A DNA stretch of 64,000 bases from Prorocentrum cordatum. Lineage: Eukaryota > Sar > Dinophyceae > Prorocentrales > Prorocentraceae. Within the stretch, counting starts at the first letter, position 1, and each line of letters starts with the position of its first letter. A program made the position numbers and the translations under genes. Positions 33,046-42,964 of the stretch are shown one piece after another. The notes beneath the pieces were generated by a model. It worked only from the letters and a program-made list of their open reading frames with translations. It did no database searches and was not told where the DNA came from. The stretch is taken from the NCBI GenBank assembly GCA_963575745.1, contig CAUYUJ010004291.1, positions 372,317 through 436,316 on the forward strand. The letters run 5' to 3'.

Positions 33046-34109
33046 GGGGCCTGCGCCTGGCTTGGTGCGAATACCCTCGCACGGTGCGCAATGCTTCGCC
33101 CAGGGCACACAGCGCCCCGTAGATATCTGAACAAAAAATATTATGCTACATAACGGACAATGGCTTTTGGGGGGTTGTGGCTTTGAGGCCCAAAGTCCAG
33201 AATCCGATGCAATTGCTACGTTGAAACCAGACAGGTATATATATGATAAGCCCTAGAAGCATGCCCAACGAACAGCGCGTGCCACGTAACCAATACATGC
33301 GCCATACAATGCCAGCCATATACAGTCGGCACGCCTTACGAGCCACATGCACCGATAAACCATGAGCAATGCATACACCATTATGAGCCACATCAGCCGT
33401 ACATGCCCTGGACGTCCTACGCGACATGTTTACAATATCAATTGTCTGACCCTCATACGACATATGGGCACATTGCACCCTATAACGTCGGTAAGCTCCA
33501 CAGGCCCTGTATATAGGCCTTGCTAGCCCTATATGCTTGGTCATCAGCACGGCCCTTGCAGGCCTCATGGCCTTCATACGCAGCAGCCACACAAGGCCCT
33601 ATATGCACCAACTAAGCACTGACATCACAGACGCCCACCGTAAACCCTAGACATGGCCCCACAAGGTCTATGACCCCACTTCACCGTAGACGGCATACAC
33701 GCAGATGCTACAGATAAGACGTACCAGCGCGACCAAGATTCCCAATTATTTGAATCATATACGTTGCATTGAAACCACATATAGACCACGTAACCCACGT
33801 GCACCGTCTAAGACATCAGGCTTATGAGTCTTCTGTACAAGCCCCGCGAGCCCCATCCAGCCCCGTGAGCCTTACAGGCCTTATAAGTCACTCCAGCAAT
33901 GCAAAACCAGCGGGCGGCGTCGAGGCCGCGACGAGGCGTCGGCGGCGGCGACAGAGCAGCCGCCAGACCCGCACCCAAGCGCAGTTTATCATATAAGTCC
34001 AGCAGTCTTCTGGGCACAAGTGGTTTAAGTAGCTAGCCCTTGCAGCTTACAATCGTAACCCCTCACACTGCTCTATCCCCTAGACTTCGCCGCAGCGTCC
34101 GCAAGACCC
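33046..34109. other. Gene-free stretch
   Basis: Loose units such as GCCCTATATGCACCAAC and CCTTATGAGCCAC through 33,240-33,900. No supported gene on either strand. Confidence 0.45.
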
Positions 34110-34290
34110 TGCAGGGGGGGGGGCGCAAAGCTGGTCATGCGATATCCTGAAGTCATTGCTAATCGACCCTGCTATACTTTGCAAACCAGGCCCTAGCAGA
34201 CCCTGCAAACGAACCTGCAATGCATTCCAACACCCTGCAATACCATGCACATGACCCTGCCATGCCTTGCAATTGCCCTGCACCTCCGCT
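34110..34290. repeat. Degenerate CCCTGCAATGCC array
   Basis: Units such as GACCCTGCAAACGAACC, CCTGCAATACCATGC and CCCTGCCATGCCTTGC. It is the reverse-complement counterpart of 1,690-1,945. Confidence 0.6.
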
Positions 34291-35173
34291 TCTGGGCGTG
34301 GATCGTCTATGAGGTTAACTCTTCCCTGGCGGCCTCTCGGGGCACTCTCAAGGCTTCGGGGCGAAGGAGGGGGGGGGGGGGCTAGGTGGCCCCACGAGGG
34401 GGGTGCGCCAAAAGAGCCCCGCGAAGGTCCCAATCGAGCTACAGGAAGGCCCCACGAACGACCCCAGACTGAGCACCCCTGCTGTCAAGGGCAAGGGCCG
34501 TCATCTTGACAACCCTCGGGGCCCTCATTGAGCCAGTCTTGGGCACCATTCGGGCCCTTGGGGCGCCTTCCCAGGAGGAACCACTTGCTGTAAATGACGA
34601 TAGTCGCCGTTTCGACAGCTGGATGGCCCTTGAGGCCTCGATGGGGGCTCTCCTGGGCCCTCTTGGGACCCTCTTAAAGCCCTTCGGGCGCCCTCCCCAG
34701 GCACCGAAAAGGCCCTCAGAATGCTTCAAGAGGGACCCGCAATGAGCCCACCTGCTGTCAACGATGAGGGCAAGGACCTTACCAGCAAGGAGCTCCCTTA
34801 GGGGCCCATATTTGGGCCCTCCTGGGCACGTCTATGAGCCTGGCTTGTACCCTTAAGGGCCCCTCCCCCAGGGCCCTTGGGCAAGCCCAAGAGGAGCACC
34901 CCCCCCCCCCCCCCTGCAGCCAAAGACAAGGGCAGTCACGGCCAGGTGGCACTCGTGGGGTCCCCCTTGAGACCCTCCTGGCGTCATCCCGCGGCCTTAT
35001 TGGGGCTTATTGGAACCATCTTAAGGCTCATCCCAAATCCCCTTTGATGCAACATTGCCCCCCCCCCCACACCACTACCACTCTCGGGGCCACCCCGAGG
35101 CTCTCGGTTGCGCTGCATGCTGCCACATTGCATGTTGCAACGCATCCCTGACCAAGACATCTTGTCTAGTCAT
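34291..35173. repeat. GGCCC-type array with hairpin cassettes
   Basis: Mostly in the GGGCCCTCTTGGG orientation, with poly-C runs near 34,903 and 35,060. CCCTGGCGGCCTCTCGGGG near 34,325 is the reverse complement of sequence at 1,650-1,672. Hairpins: TGTCAAG/CTTGACA at 34,483-34,511, and GCTGT.AAA/TTTCGACAGC at 34,587-34,619. No gene was seen. Confidence 0.65.
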
Positions 35174-35210
35174 CTTATCTGGATGGGCTGGTAGGGGCAC
35201 GCGAAGCATC
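35174..35210 (+). repeat. Dispersed ~36-nt motif, occurrence 6
   Basis: CTTATCTGGATGGGCTGG then GGGGCACGCGAAGCATC. On the minus strand it lies 44 nt after the probable splice donor of the next exon. Confidence 0.75.
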
Positions 35211-35253
35211 ACCATTAAATGCAAACCAATAGGTCCATGCACCGCTTCGCTAC

Positions 35254-35509
35254 CTTAGCAGCACAACCAGGCACAATGCACCTCCAGGGCGGGAACTGAT
35301 GGGGGAAGTAGACATAGGAGAAATGCATGGGATGGGACAGGAGGCAGCGGAGAAAGGCCGATGACAAAGGTGAGAGGTGGTGAGCCAGGGTGAGGCCGAG
35401 CGGGAATGACACGTTCTCTGGCGCAGGGCATCTCAAGACGCCGATGTCTGCACTCAACGTGTTTTCCCAGACGGTTGTGCACCGCCTGTGCTGCATCAAA
35501 TATCGGCGC
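35254..35509 (-). CDS. Probable internal exon of a hypothetical gene
   Basis: A pyrimidine-rich tract ending CCTAGCAG precedes the exon at 35,509, and AAG followed by GTAGCG closes it at 35,254, giving a 256-bp exon. One frame encodes SADIGVLRCPAPENVSFPLG, LSSAFLRCLLSHPM and FPPWRCIVPGCAAK, which looks like folded protein. No family was recognised and neighbouring exons were not found. Confidence 0.4.
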
Positions 35510-36013
35510 CTGCTAGGCGCAGGCGGCGGGAAGACGAGCAACAGACAGCAAGCTGCAGCTCTGAGAGTACACGCGCGGGCGGCCACGACACGATTGCCGC
35601 ATGCATGGTTGGGCAAGCCATGCCCTTGCACCACGCAGCTCGCGAGCAAAATGCACGCGATGGTTAAATTGCCAGTCCTCTGGGCCAAAGTGGCCCCTGG
35701 GCCAACGCTTGCATCACACACCTTCTACCCTTTCTGTACGTGATGTTCCTCCTCACTCCACCTACCTGGGGGGGGCACACTGTGGCAGCGCCCAAAGTGG
35801 CCCCAGCAAGGAGTGGCCAAAGACTATCTCGCGAGCATCGGTTCTGGATGGGGTGTTCGGGGTCAGCGGTGCGGTTCTGAGCTATGCGCCGTACTCATCA
35901 CAACAAGTGCGCGCGGCCTCGCGCGCGAGCAACCCCAGAACCTCTGCCCACCATGAGACGGACTGGCTGCAAGCATTAACGTCCTACCTACATATCTGGC
36001 GATTGCTCACTCA
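35510..36013. other. Gene-free stretch
   Basis: No supported gene and no clear repeat apart from a G-run near 35,770. Confidence 0.35.
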
Positions 36014-36247
36014 TCACTTAGGCTGCTTCGCACCTGCCTGATCGTCCTCTGGGCCGTCACCCTCCTCATCTTCATCTTCTTCGTCCTCATCATCTGCGCC
36101 GTCACACTCGCTCTGGAGGGCCTCGACGCCAAAGCCGCCGATGTCCTTCTCGTCCCCTATGGTGATCTGCTCGGGCGCGGCGCGGGCAGCCTCGCGACCG
36201 CCGCCATCGCGCCCGCCAGCAGCAGGACGATCGGAGCGGCCCGCAGC
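36014..36247 (-). CDS. Probable terminal exon encoding an acidic tail
   Basis: GCGTTGTCGCAG near 36,248 could be a 3' splice site. The frame then reads AAGRSDRPAAGGRDGGG, APEQITIGDEKDIGGFGVEA and a run of D/E before GAKQPK and the stop. An acidic C-terminal tail is common in chromatin or ribosome-associated proteins, but nothing specific can be said. The upstream ORF to 36,682 is probably intron. Confidence 0.35.
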   Translation of the reverse strand, partial: AAGRSDRPAAGGRDGGGREAARAAPEQITIGDEKDIGGFGVEALQSECDGADDEDEEDEDEEGDGPEDDQAGAKQPK

Positions 36248-37230
36248 CTGCGACAACGCAGCGGGAGACAAGGCGCTCACGACGATCATAGGCACAAGAC
36301 ATGCACTGGACGCAATCGCTGCAACCACTCGGCAACTCACAAACCACCGTCGCACAATACAAATCAGGCGAACATTGCACACTAGCAACACAGCAACGGC
36401 GGACACGTTGATGACAAGTCTCACCAACTCTTCAGGGCGGCATATGAGAGGACGGCCACACCGAGCAAATGAGGGAAGCGAAGGACGAGACTGGACGCAT
36501 GCATGAGGGAGCTGGGAGACGGACGATGAATCGCATGAGGAGGATGGGACGGACCATGAGTAGAAGGATGATGCTGACACGGGTGAGGGGAGGACATCGG
36601 CCGAGAGAGGGGAGGGTTGCAATTCCCACCCCCGTTGCAACCCCCCTCCCCCTCCCCGCCCCCCCCTTCGCACATCCCCCAATCGGAGCCAGAACCACGC
36701 GCACCTCTTGGGTAGCTCTCAGGGGGGCTCTTGGTGCGCTTCTGGGCGCTCGCGGGCCAGTCTCGGGCCTTTTTTTTTTCTGGGGCATCTGTTGGGGTTA
36801 TCTTGTGCAGTTTTGGATCCGTCTTGAAGCCTCGGGAGGGGTCACCGCAAGCAAAAAGGCAACGCAACACAACGCATTGATAACCATTTGAAATTTGGGT
36901 TTTGATGAAACCGTGGGCCTCTTGATGGCCCTCCAGTGGGGGGCTCTTTGACCATGTGTGGCCGTCTGGGGGGCGGTCTTGGGGGCTCTTAGGGCATATT
37001 GTAAGCAGCTCGGGCGTGCGTGCGTTGTAGTTGGCCATCTTGGAGGCCCAGTTGCAGTCCGATGTCGTTTTGGAGCCGTTGCGGGAAACCTTGGACGCTT
37101 CAACCTAGCAGACCAGTCTCCAGGTCCAGGGGAGCGGGGTAGGGCGAGGGTGTTACTTTCCTCGAAGGAGGGAGGGGTTGGGCGAGAACGTGGTTTAAGC
37201 CACTTCCCTGACCACCCCAACTTGTCAATG
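36248..37230. repeat. Gene-free stretch with GGCCC-type array
   Basis: GGGGGCTCTTGGTGCGCTTC-like units at 36,700-37,050. No supported gene. Confidence 0.45.
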
Positions 37231-37269
37231 CATCGTTTCTGGATGTGCTGGTGGCAACACGCTAAATCG
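37231..37269 (+). repeat. Dispersed ~36-nt motif, occurrence 7
   Basis: CATCGTTTCTGGATGTGCTGG then GGCAACACGCTAAATCG, a diverged copy. On the minus strand it follows the stop codon of the gene ending at 37,283 within about 15 nt. Confidence 0.6.
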
Positions 37270-37282
37270 TAACCACTGTTAT

Positions 37283-37910
37283 CTAGGACAATGCGCCTGC
37301 CTGAACGCACGAGAGATGCAAATCGACAAAACAGGGAAGCAACTCAGCCTCAGTGTCATCCTTCTCAGCGCCATGCTTCTCAACATCATCGTCATCATCA
37401 CGGGCGTCAGGAGCAAGCGACGGCAATGGGGTATCCTGGATGTGTTTGTGCTTTGCTTTCTTCTGGCCGCCGTCGCCCGTCAGCTCAGGCTTGCGCTCCT
37501 CTCCTCCTCCTGCTCCTGGCTTTGCCGCCTTCGGCTTGCCTTTCTTGCCCTTCTTGGTGCCGTCGGCCGCCTCCTCTGGTGACGCCTGCTTCGTCGCTGC
37601 CATCTCCCGCGCCTCTGCAGCGCGCAACTGCTTCCTCAACTTGTCAGCCTCATGCTTTGCGTTCTTCTGCTCTCGGGCCCTGATGGCCTGCTCCTGTGCT
37701 CGAATCGCTTCGATCTCCTGCATCCTCGACTCCTGAACCTGTCTGTTGAGCCCCTCTGAGATGCTTCTCCTCGCTGTCCACTGCTCCTCGAGCCACTCCT
37801 TCCCCAACGTAGTGAAGAGCGCGTAGCTCGCGGTCTTCGTCGGGTCCCACTTCGAGACGGCCAGCAAGCTGTGAAACTCCGCCTGGCCCCCGCCCCACCT
37901 CCAACGAGCG
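37283..37910 (-). CDS. Lysine/glutamate-rich coiled-coil protein, 3' exon
   Basis: A T-run followed by GGGGTGCGTGCAG makes a good 3' splice site at 37,910 (alternatively CCAG at 37,883). The frame reads EFHSLLAVSKWDPTKTASYA, then a long heptad-like charged region (GLNRQVQESRMQEIEAIRAQ, KNAKHEADKLRKQLRAAE), a basic KKGKKGKPKAAK patch, an acidic run and the stop at 37,283. It is probably the continuation of the charged exon at 38,440-39,170. A nuclear location is inferred from basic and acidic blocks. No family was recognised. Confidence 0.55.
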
Positions 37911-38200
37911 CTGCACGCACCCCAAAAAAAAACGCACGAGGAGACATGATAAACACCACAGGGCAACCATACAAATGCAAGACCAGCGCCACCTGTCCAA
38001 CACACGTGACCACATGGGACAACCAAGAAGCCACGAAATGCACGCCGCAGGTGAAGCCGCGCGCGCGTGAAGCGCACGCAACTTCACCTGACCACGCGCC
38101 ACGGAGGCATCCGACGCCCTTTTGGGCACCCTTGGAACGACCAACCGACGCGAGCAGCCAAACGAACAACGATGCAAAGGATCGGGGCAAGGGTATTCGC

Positions 38201-38253
38201 GGACTCGTGTCGTTCCGACCCGATCCTGGATCGGGTCGAAAAGACGCGAGTCC
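38201..38253. repeat. Two-tier stem-loop in a probable intron
   Basis: Inner perfect stem CGACCCGATCC / GGATCGGGTCG (38,216-38,226 and 38,228-38,238, one-base centre). Outer stem GGACTCGTGTC / GACGCGAGTCC (38,201-38,211 and 38,243-38,253), where the only mismatch is a T/G that could pair in RNA. Confidence 0.85.
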
Positions 38254-38439
38254 GCAGAGACCCTCGACTTCCTCCTCCATCTCTCCCCTTGCTCTTCCGT
38301 TCTGTCCACTCTCCTCCTTCTCCTCCTCTTCCTCCTCCTCCTCCTTCTCTTCCTCTTCCTCCGCCACCCTCGCGTCCTCGTCCTGATCCTCAAGTCTGTC
38401 TCCTTGTGCACATGCTCCGCTCTCTCGCCCGCCCCGCCC

Positions 38440-39170
38440 CTCCATGTTCTCGATGTACTCATGCTCCGCAAGGTGCTGCAGCGCACGCTGGTCGGGCTTC
38501 TTCAGGCCCTGGATGGTGGCAATCCATTTTGGCATCTTCGTGTCATCGCCAAGCTCGCTGGCGTACTTCCCGAGTGGGCGGCCGTTGTGCTTCATGCTGT
38601 CGTCGGAGTCGTCGCTGTCCGCGCTGTCGTCGGCGTCGTCGCTGTCGTCGTCGTCGTCCGAGGCCGCCTGCAGCGGCTGCCGCTGCTTCAAGTTCTGCTT
38701 AAAGGCTGACCGCGGCCGCGAGTCCGAGCGACAGCGCTTCTTCTCCCTCATGTTGCTGGTGTGGCCCTTCTCGCGCTTCTGGCCGTCGCTCTTCTCCCCC
38801 TTGCTGCCGTTGCCCTTCTTGAGCCTGTCGCCAATGTCGATATTGTGTTTCTCGCCCTTGCTGCGAGCCTTGACTGACAGCTCGCTTCGACGATGGCCTT
38901 TGACAGGGGTCTGATCCTGCTTGTCGCTCTTGCCGACAAAGCCGTCCTCCTTCTCCTTCCTCATCTTCATCTTCTTCGTCTCGGCCGAGCCGATCACGTC
39001 ATTGGAAGCTGAGTCCGACATGTCGCCTGAGTTCTGATCGCTGTCGCTCATGTCTGAGTTGTCGCTAGCCTTGGCCTTCTCCATGGCCGCGAGCGCACTC
39101 TTCAACCACGGGTGCTGGCACTTCATCTTGGCGAGCTCCTGCGCGGGCTGGCGGGCGCGCCGCCTCTCGG
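38440..39170 (-). CDS. Charged, serine/aspartate-rich protein, 5' exon
   Basis: The frame shows KMKCQHPWLKSALAAMEKAK, then SDSDQNSGDMSDSASND, a strongly basic middle (KKMKMRKEKED, EKKRCRSDSRPRSAFKQN), an acidic run encoded by GTC-type codons, and a folded-looking end (KMPKWIATIQGLKKPDQRAL, QHLAEHEYIENMEG). After 38,440 the frame becomes poly-glutamate from a CTC repeat, probably intron. The upstream border is uncertain because sequence beyond 39,170 is GGCCC-type repeat. Composition suggests a nuclear protein. It probably splices to 37,910-37,283. Confidence 0.5.
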
Positions 39171-39690
39171 TGGCAGTTTTGACGTTTCCACGGGTTTCTT
39201 TGTGGGCCTCTTGGGGGCCTCGTGGGCTTCTGGAAGTCTTTTGGAGTCTCCTGGGCGCCTCCTGTGGCCTCCTGGGGGCATCGGTTTGGCGGGTGTCTTG
39301 CACTGTCGCTTTGTGCTCCCCCTTTTGGCTTTCTCTTGGGGTGGGCCTCTGGGGGCCGTCTGGTGGGCCTCAGGGGCCGCCCTGGGGCCCTCTTAGGCCG
39401 CGCTGGGGCCCTCTTAGGGGTTGCTTGGTCCGCCTTAGGGCGCTGTTCGGAGCCTCGATGTCCGGCATGGAGCGTCGAGGCACGAAGAAGCGAGAATCCC
39501 AATCACATAGGAACCCTGAGTAAAAATCAATGGTTTGACATCTTGGCACCTTCTCGGGTGGCCTCGTAGAGCGCCCCTGTGGCTTCTTGGAGGTCTATTG
39601 GGCCCTCTTGGGGCCACTGGGCGTTTATATTGGGCGCTCTCGGGCCGCCTTGGAGACTTATCGGGCCCTCTTGGGCAGCGCGCGTGCACG
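39171..39690. repeat. GGCCC-type array, minus orientation
   Basis: TTGGGGCCCTCTTAGG-type units at 39,190-39,470 and 39,545-39,690. ORFs rich in G, L and W are by-products. Confidence 0.65.
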
Positions 39691-40255
39691 ACGGTGTGCT
39701 CATGTCTAGACCACCTCGCCCAATCTACACGAAGCGCTGCTTTGCTGGTCTACTCACCTCAGCTTAACCCTGTGCTGCGCGCGCAACTCAGGCTCGAACT
39801 ACTCTACTCTGACCTACATGCTACACCTGTTATTTACGCAACTCCATGCTAGATAACGCTTCCCCTAGGCATTCCACCACATACTTTAGTGCACCCTATG
39901 CCAACCTACTTTCAACTCTGCAATGCCCACCACGGCGCCACGAGGCACGAAGTGGAGTTACCCCCATGCTTCTGATGCCCCCTGCCCTGAACTCCAAGAT
40001 GCTGAAGATGGCCTCCAAGACGGCCCAAGAGCCCCCCAAGACGTCCTCCAAGAAGGCCCGAAAGGATCAAAATGGCCTCCAGGCTGCCAGGATGACCTTC
40101 AAGATGCCCACGTGTTCCCCGAAGGCTTTTCAAACCGATTCGGGGACCACGTGGTCCGATAGCTTGGCAGGTCTGGCCTCAACGTTCGGCCGCATAGGCG
40201 CTTCCACAATTGCAGGGGGCGGCGATGATTCGCCGTAGGCGTCTTCGATACAATC
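39691..40255. other. Gene-free stretch
   Basis: GGCCC-type units in plus orientation at 39,990-40,115. The rest has no recognised feature. Confidence 0.4.
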
Positions 40256-40420
40256 CTACATGACGCTCCCCTCCCATTCCCCATGCACGCTCCTCTTGTC
40301 AGCCGCTGCCTCTTCCCTCCCCTTCCCTCCCTCCACGTCCTCGTCAGCCTGCCTCTTCAATGACTCGTACATGTCTTTCACCTCGCGGACGCCCTCCTCG
40401 GCGGCCAGACATTGGCACGG
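40256..40420 (-). CDS. Possible terminal exon (charged)
   Basis: PCQCLAAEEGVREVKDMYES and KRQADEDVEGGKG, ending GEWEGSVM at 40,256. The upstream frame is hydrophobic (ILAVVVVVAVVL) and could be a membrane segment or GTC-repeat translation. The 5' border is unresolved. No family was recognised. Confidence 0.3.
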   Translation of the reverse strand, partial: PCQCLAAEEGVREVKDMYESLKRQADEDVEGGKGREEAAADKRSVHGEWEGSVM

Positions 40421-40487
40421 CGAAACGGGGACGCCGAGGACGACGGCGACGACGACGACTACGGCGAGAATGGTGCTGATAATGTTG

Positions 40488-41040
40488 CTAATCGATAGTG
40501 GGATCGATAGTGAGATCGATAGTGAGATTATCAGATTGACAGTGAGATCGGCAATGGGATCGATAGTGCGATTGGTTGCGGGACCCCGTGGCTCATAGCA
40601 ATATGACCGATGATTGAAGTGCGAGGGCCGATGCACTGTGAATGAGCATCGGAGGCTGAGGGTCGAGACTCGGGGGTCGAGGATCCGAGGCCAAAGTGCG
40701 GGAATCGAGCCGAGGACAGAGGACTGAAGTTCTCAATCGACCGCCGAGGGCCCGTATTTGACGTTTGCGGGCCACGGCACCAGCTCCTCACCATCCTCAT
40801 CCACATCATCACCCTCATTCACTTCCTGCTCCCCTCTGCCCCCCCCCCCCGCATGCCCACATTTCTGACAAGACCTAGCCACGATTGCTCAAACGGGTGA
40901 GGGGTGTGGACGGTGAGCGACACGCAGAGGGCAATGCGAGCGATCACACTATCGATACCATCGACCATGCAAGTGGTAGAATCACCGATTTCATTATCGA
41001 TCTCATTCCTAATATCACTATCGATCTTACTATCGGTTTG
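40488..41040. repeat. Foldback-like element: inverted GATCGATAGTGA arrays
   Basis: Left arm 40,488-40,575 repeats GGGATCGATAGTGAGATCGA-like units. Right arm 40,944-41,040 reads TCACTATCGATC, ATTATCGATCTCATT and similar, the reverse complement. The spacer includes a GAGGGTCGAGACTCG-like array and a C-run. Confidence 0.75.
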
Positions 41041-41178
41041 AGTGTGTTGATCGCCGAGTGCACGTTCATTCGCGCGGCGCAGTGCGCACAGCACTTCCCA
41101 GGGTAGCGAACGCTTACGCAACGCACTCGACAATGCAACGCAACGCAACGCACTACAATGAACGCAGCACCACATCAT
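41041..41178. other. Gene-free stretch
   Basis: GCAACGCAACGCA units near 41,115-41,155. No gene was seen. Confidence 0.4.
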
Positions 41179-41784
41179 TTACTGAGACCTGAGGAGAGGG
41201 AGGGCATTTGCGCTAATGCACGCGGCAGTGCAAGCAAAAAAGGGTCGGTCCTTCTTGCGCTTGTTCCACTGCTCTTGCCACACGGTCATCTGGTGCCCCA
41301 TCGTAGTGTCTTTATCTGCCCTGAATTGCTTTGAAGCTGGAACGTTCAGAGCACAACATAAAAGCTTGAGGCACCGTTGTTTGTAATTTGAGCCCTGGGT
41401 CGCCCGAAGGTTTGCCAATGCTTCGCTATGCTCTTTTGCTTTGTTTCTGTCTGTGTAACGATTGATCATGGTCCCTCGAACCTGCCTCATGTGAAACGAA
41501 CTCTTGGATCCAAGCTCACCGAGATCTTCTGCTGTCACTCCGACACCTTTCAAATTCAGGATAATATACTCTACCTGTTTGATCGTTAGTTTGTCGTACT
41601 TGCGGTGGCGTGCTCGAAGCTCGATCTCTGCCTCATATATGTAATCATCAGACTCGTCGTCTGAATCTGAGCCCTTTCTTTTTTTAACATCATCACTTTT
41701 ACCATAATACGCCTTCATGCCAGAAGTCAACAAGCTCTGAATCGGATCTGGGCCACTGCTCGATTTGCTACGCCTTTTGCCCAT
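41179..41784 (-). CDS. Hypothetical protein, 201 aa, probably nuclear
   Basis: I start at MGKRRSKSSSGPDPIQSLLT because the ORF upstream of it reads like non-coding sequence. A basic N-terminus, an acidic DSDDESDDYIYEAEIE block, and a helical KYDKLTIKQVEYIILNLKGV followed by GVTAEDLGELGSKSSFHMRQ recall a small DNA-binding fold, but no named family is recognised. The C-terminus has CLKLLCCALNVPASKQF, TVWQEQWNKRKKDRPFFAC and a stop at 41,179. Normal composition and a clear start make this one of the better gene calls. Confidence 0.6.
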   Translation of the reverse strand: MGKRRSKSSSGPDPIQSLLTSGMKAYYGKSDDVKKRKGSDSDDESDDYIYEAEIELRARHRKYDKLTIKQVEYIILNLKGVGVTAEDLGELGSKSSFHMRQVRGTMINRYTDRNKAKEHSEALANLRATQGSNYKQRCLKLLCCALNVPASKQFRADKDTTMGHQMTVWQEQWNKRKKDRPFFACTAACISANALPLLRSQ

Positions 41785-42459
41785 CGTCTGTCCTGTGTTC
41801 GGTATGCGGACAGCCCCGTGCGCGGCGAAGACGTGCAGGCTTAGCTGCTGAGCCAAACAAGCAATGCGGATCATGATGCATCCCTGCACTGACGCGCATC
41901 GCAATGCACTTCAGGCAACGCAGGACATGCACTGATTGCGTGGACAATGCAAGCCTATGCAACACATACCACATCACATGAATGCACCGCCATGCAATGC
42001 CAGTCTCACAATGCAGTGCACAATGCAAGTACATGCAACAGGCGCAGATCGTGCATGAATGTTCGCCGACGCTGGGCCCAACCGTACAGGCACAACCGCG
42101 CGCTGCACATATGCGCACCCCCTCTTGCTGTGAACGGAATGACGAGGGCAAGGCGTATCAATTCACCAAGATGTGGCAGGGCAGGGGACGCGGGGGCAAG
42201 ATAGTAATTGTACACACACGGCAGAGCAACCTGGTCTGTCGAGGGCAAGGTTGAGGATGGCACGGCGAGGGGGCAAGATGCGGGAAAGCGGATGCATACT
42301 TGCACACCAGGCGGAGGGGTGAAGGGAGCGGCGGAGTCGAGGTCGCGGGTGGGGGGGGGGGGGGGCTGAACGGGGGGGGGTGAGGGGGCGAGAAGCATGA
42401 GGGCGAGGGCATACGTATAAAGAGACGGGCTGGCGACGGCGGCGGCGACGATGACGATG
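41785..42459. repeat. Degenerate AATGCA array and gene-free sequence
   Basis: Units such as CATGCAATGCCAGTCTCAC and ACAATGCAAGTACATGCAAC at 41,880-42,060, then G-rich sequence with a long G-run near 42,350. No gene was seen. Confidence 0.55.
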
Positions 42460-42810
42460 GTCGCGGGGAACAGTAAGGGACAGATGGGGACCGTAGGGGG
42501 CCGTAGGGGACCGCAGACGACCAAAGCGACAATAGGGCGCCGTAGGGGACCGCAGGGGGCCGCAGGGGACCGCAAGGAACCGTCGGGGTCCGTAGGGGCC
42601 CGCAGTGGACCGCAGGGGACAGCGGGAGGCCGTAGGGGACCGACGGGGCCGCATAAGACAGAGGGGACCGTAGGGGTCCGCGAGGGGCAGCAGGGAGCAA
42701 CTGGGGACCGTATGGGGACGTAGAGGGCATCAGAAAACAGACTGGACAGTAGGGGCCCGTAAGTAACCGTTCTCTGGGAAGCCATGAGGAAACCTGGGGA
42801 ATCACAGAGG
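42460..42810. repeat. GGGGACCGYAG minisatellite, 11-12-bp units
   Basis: Units GTAGGGGACCGCAGGGGGCC and similar repeat more than 20 times with point changes. ORFs here are by-products. Confidence 0.8.
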
Positions 42811-42964
42811 GTCCCTGTGGATCCTGGGGGGTGGCCACGCGAAACCCAGGGGGTTCATGAGGGGCTTTGGGGGTTCCAGAGGGGCCCACGCCCAAAATAA
42901 CCCAGCATAACCAAACCCCAACAATATATTCACTGACATGCATGGGAGTGCGCTGCAGCCACAC

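Noticed and set aside
31793-33130. 445-codon plus-strand ORF
   Set aside because: A shadow of the GTC-rich stretch and of minus-strand exons; arginine/proline composition with no domain.
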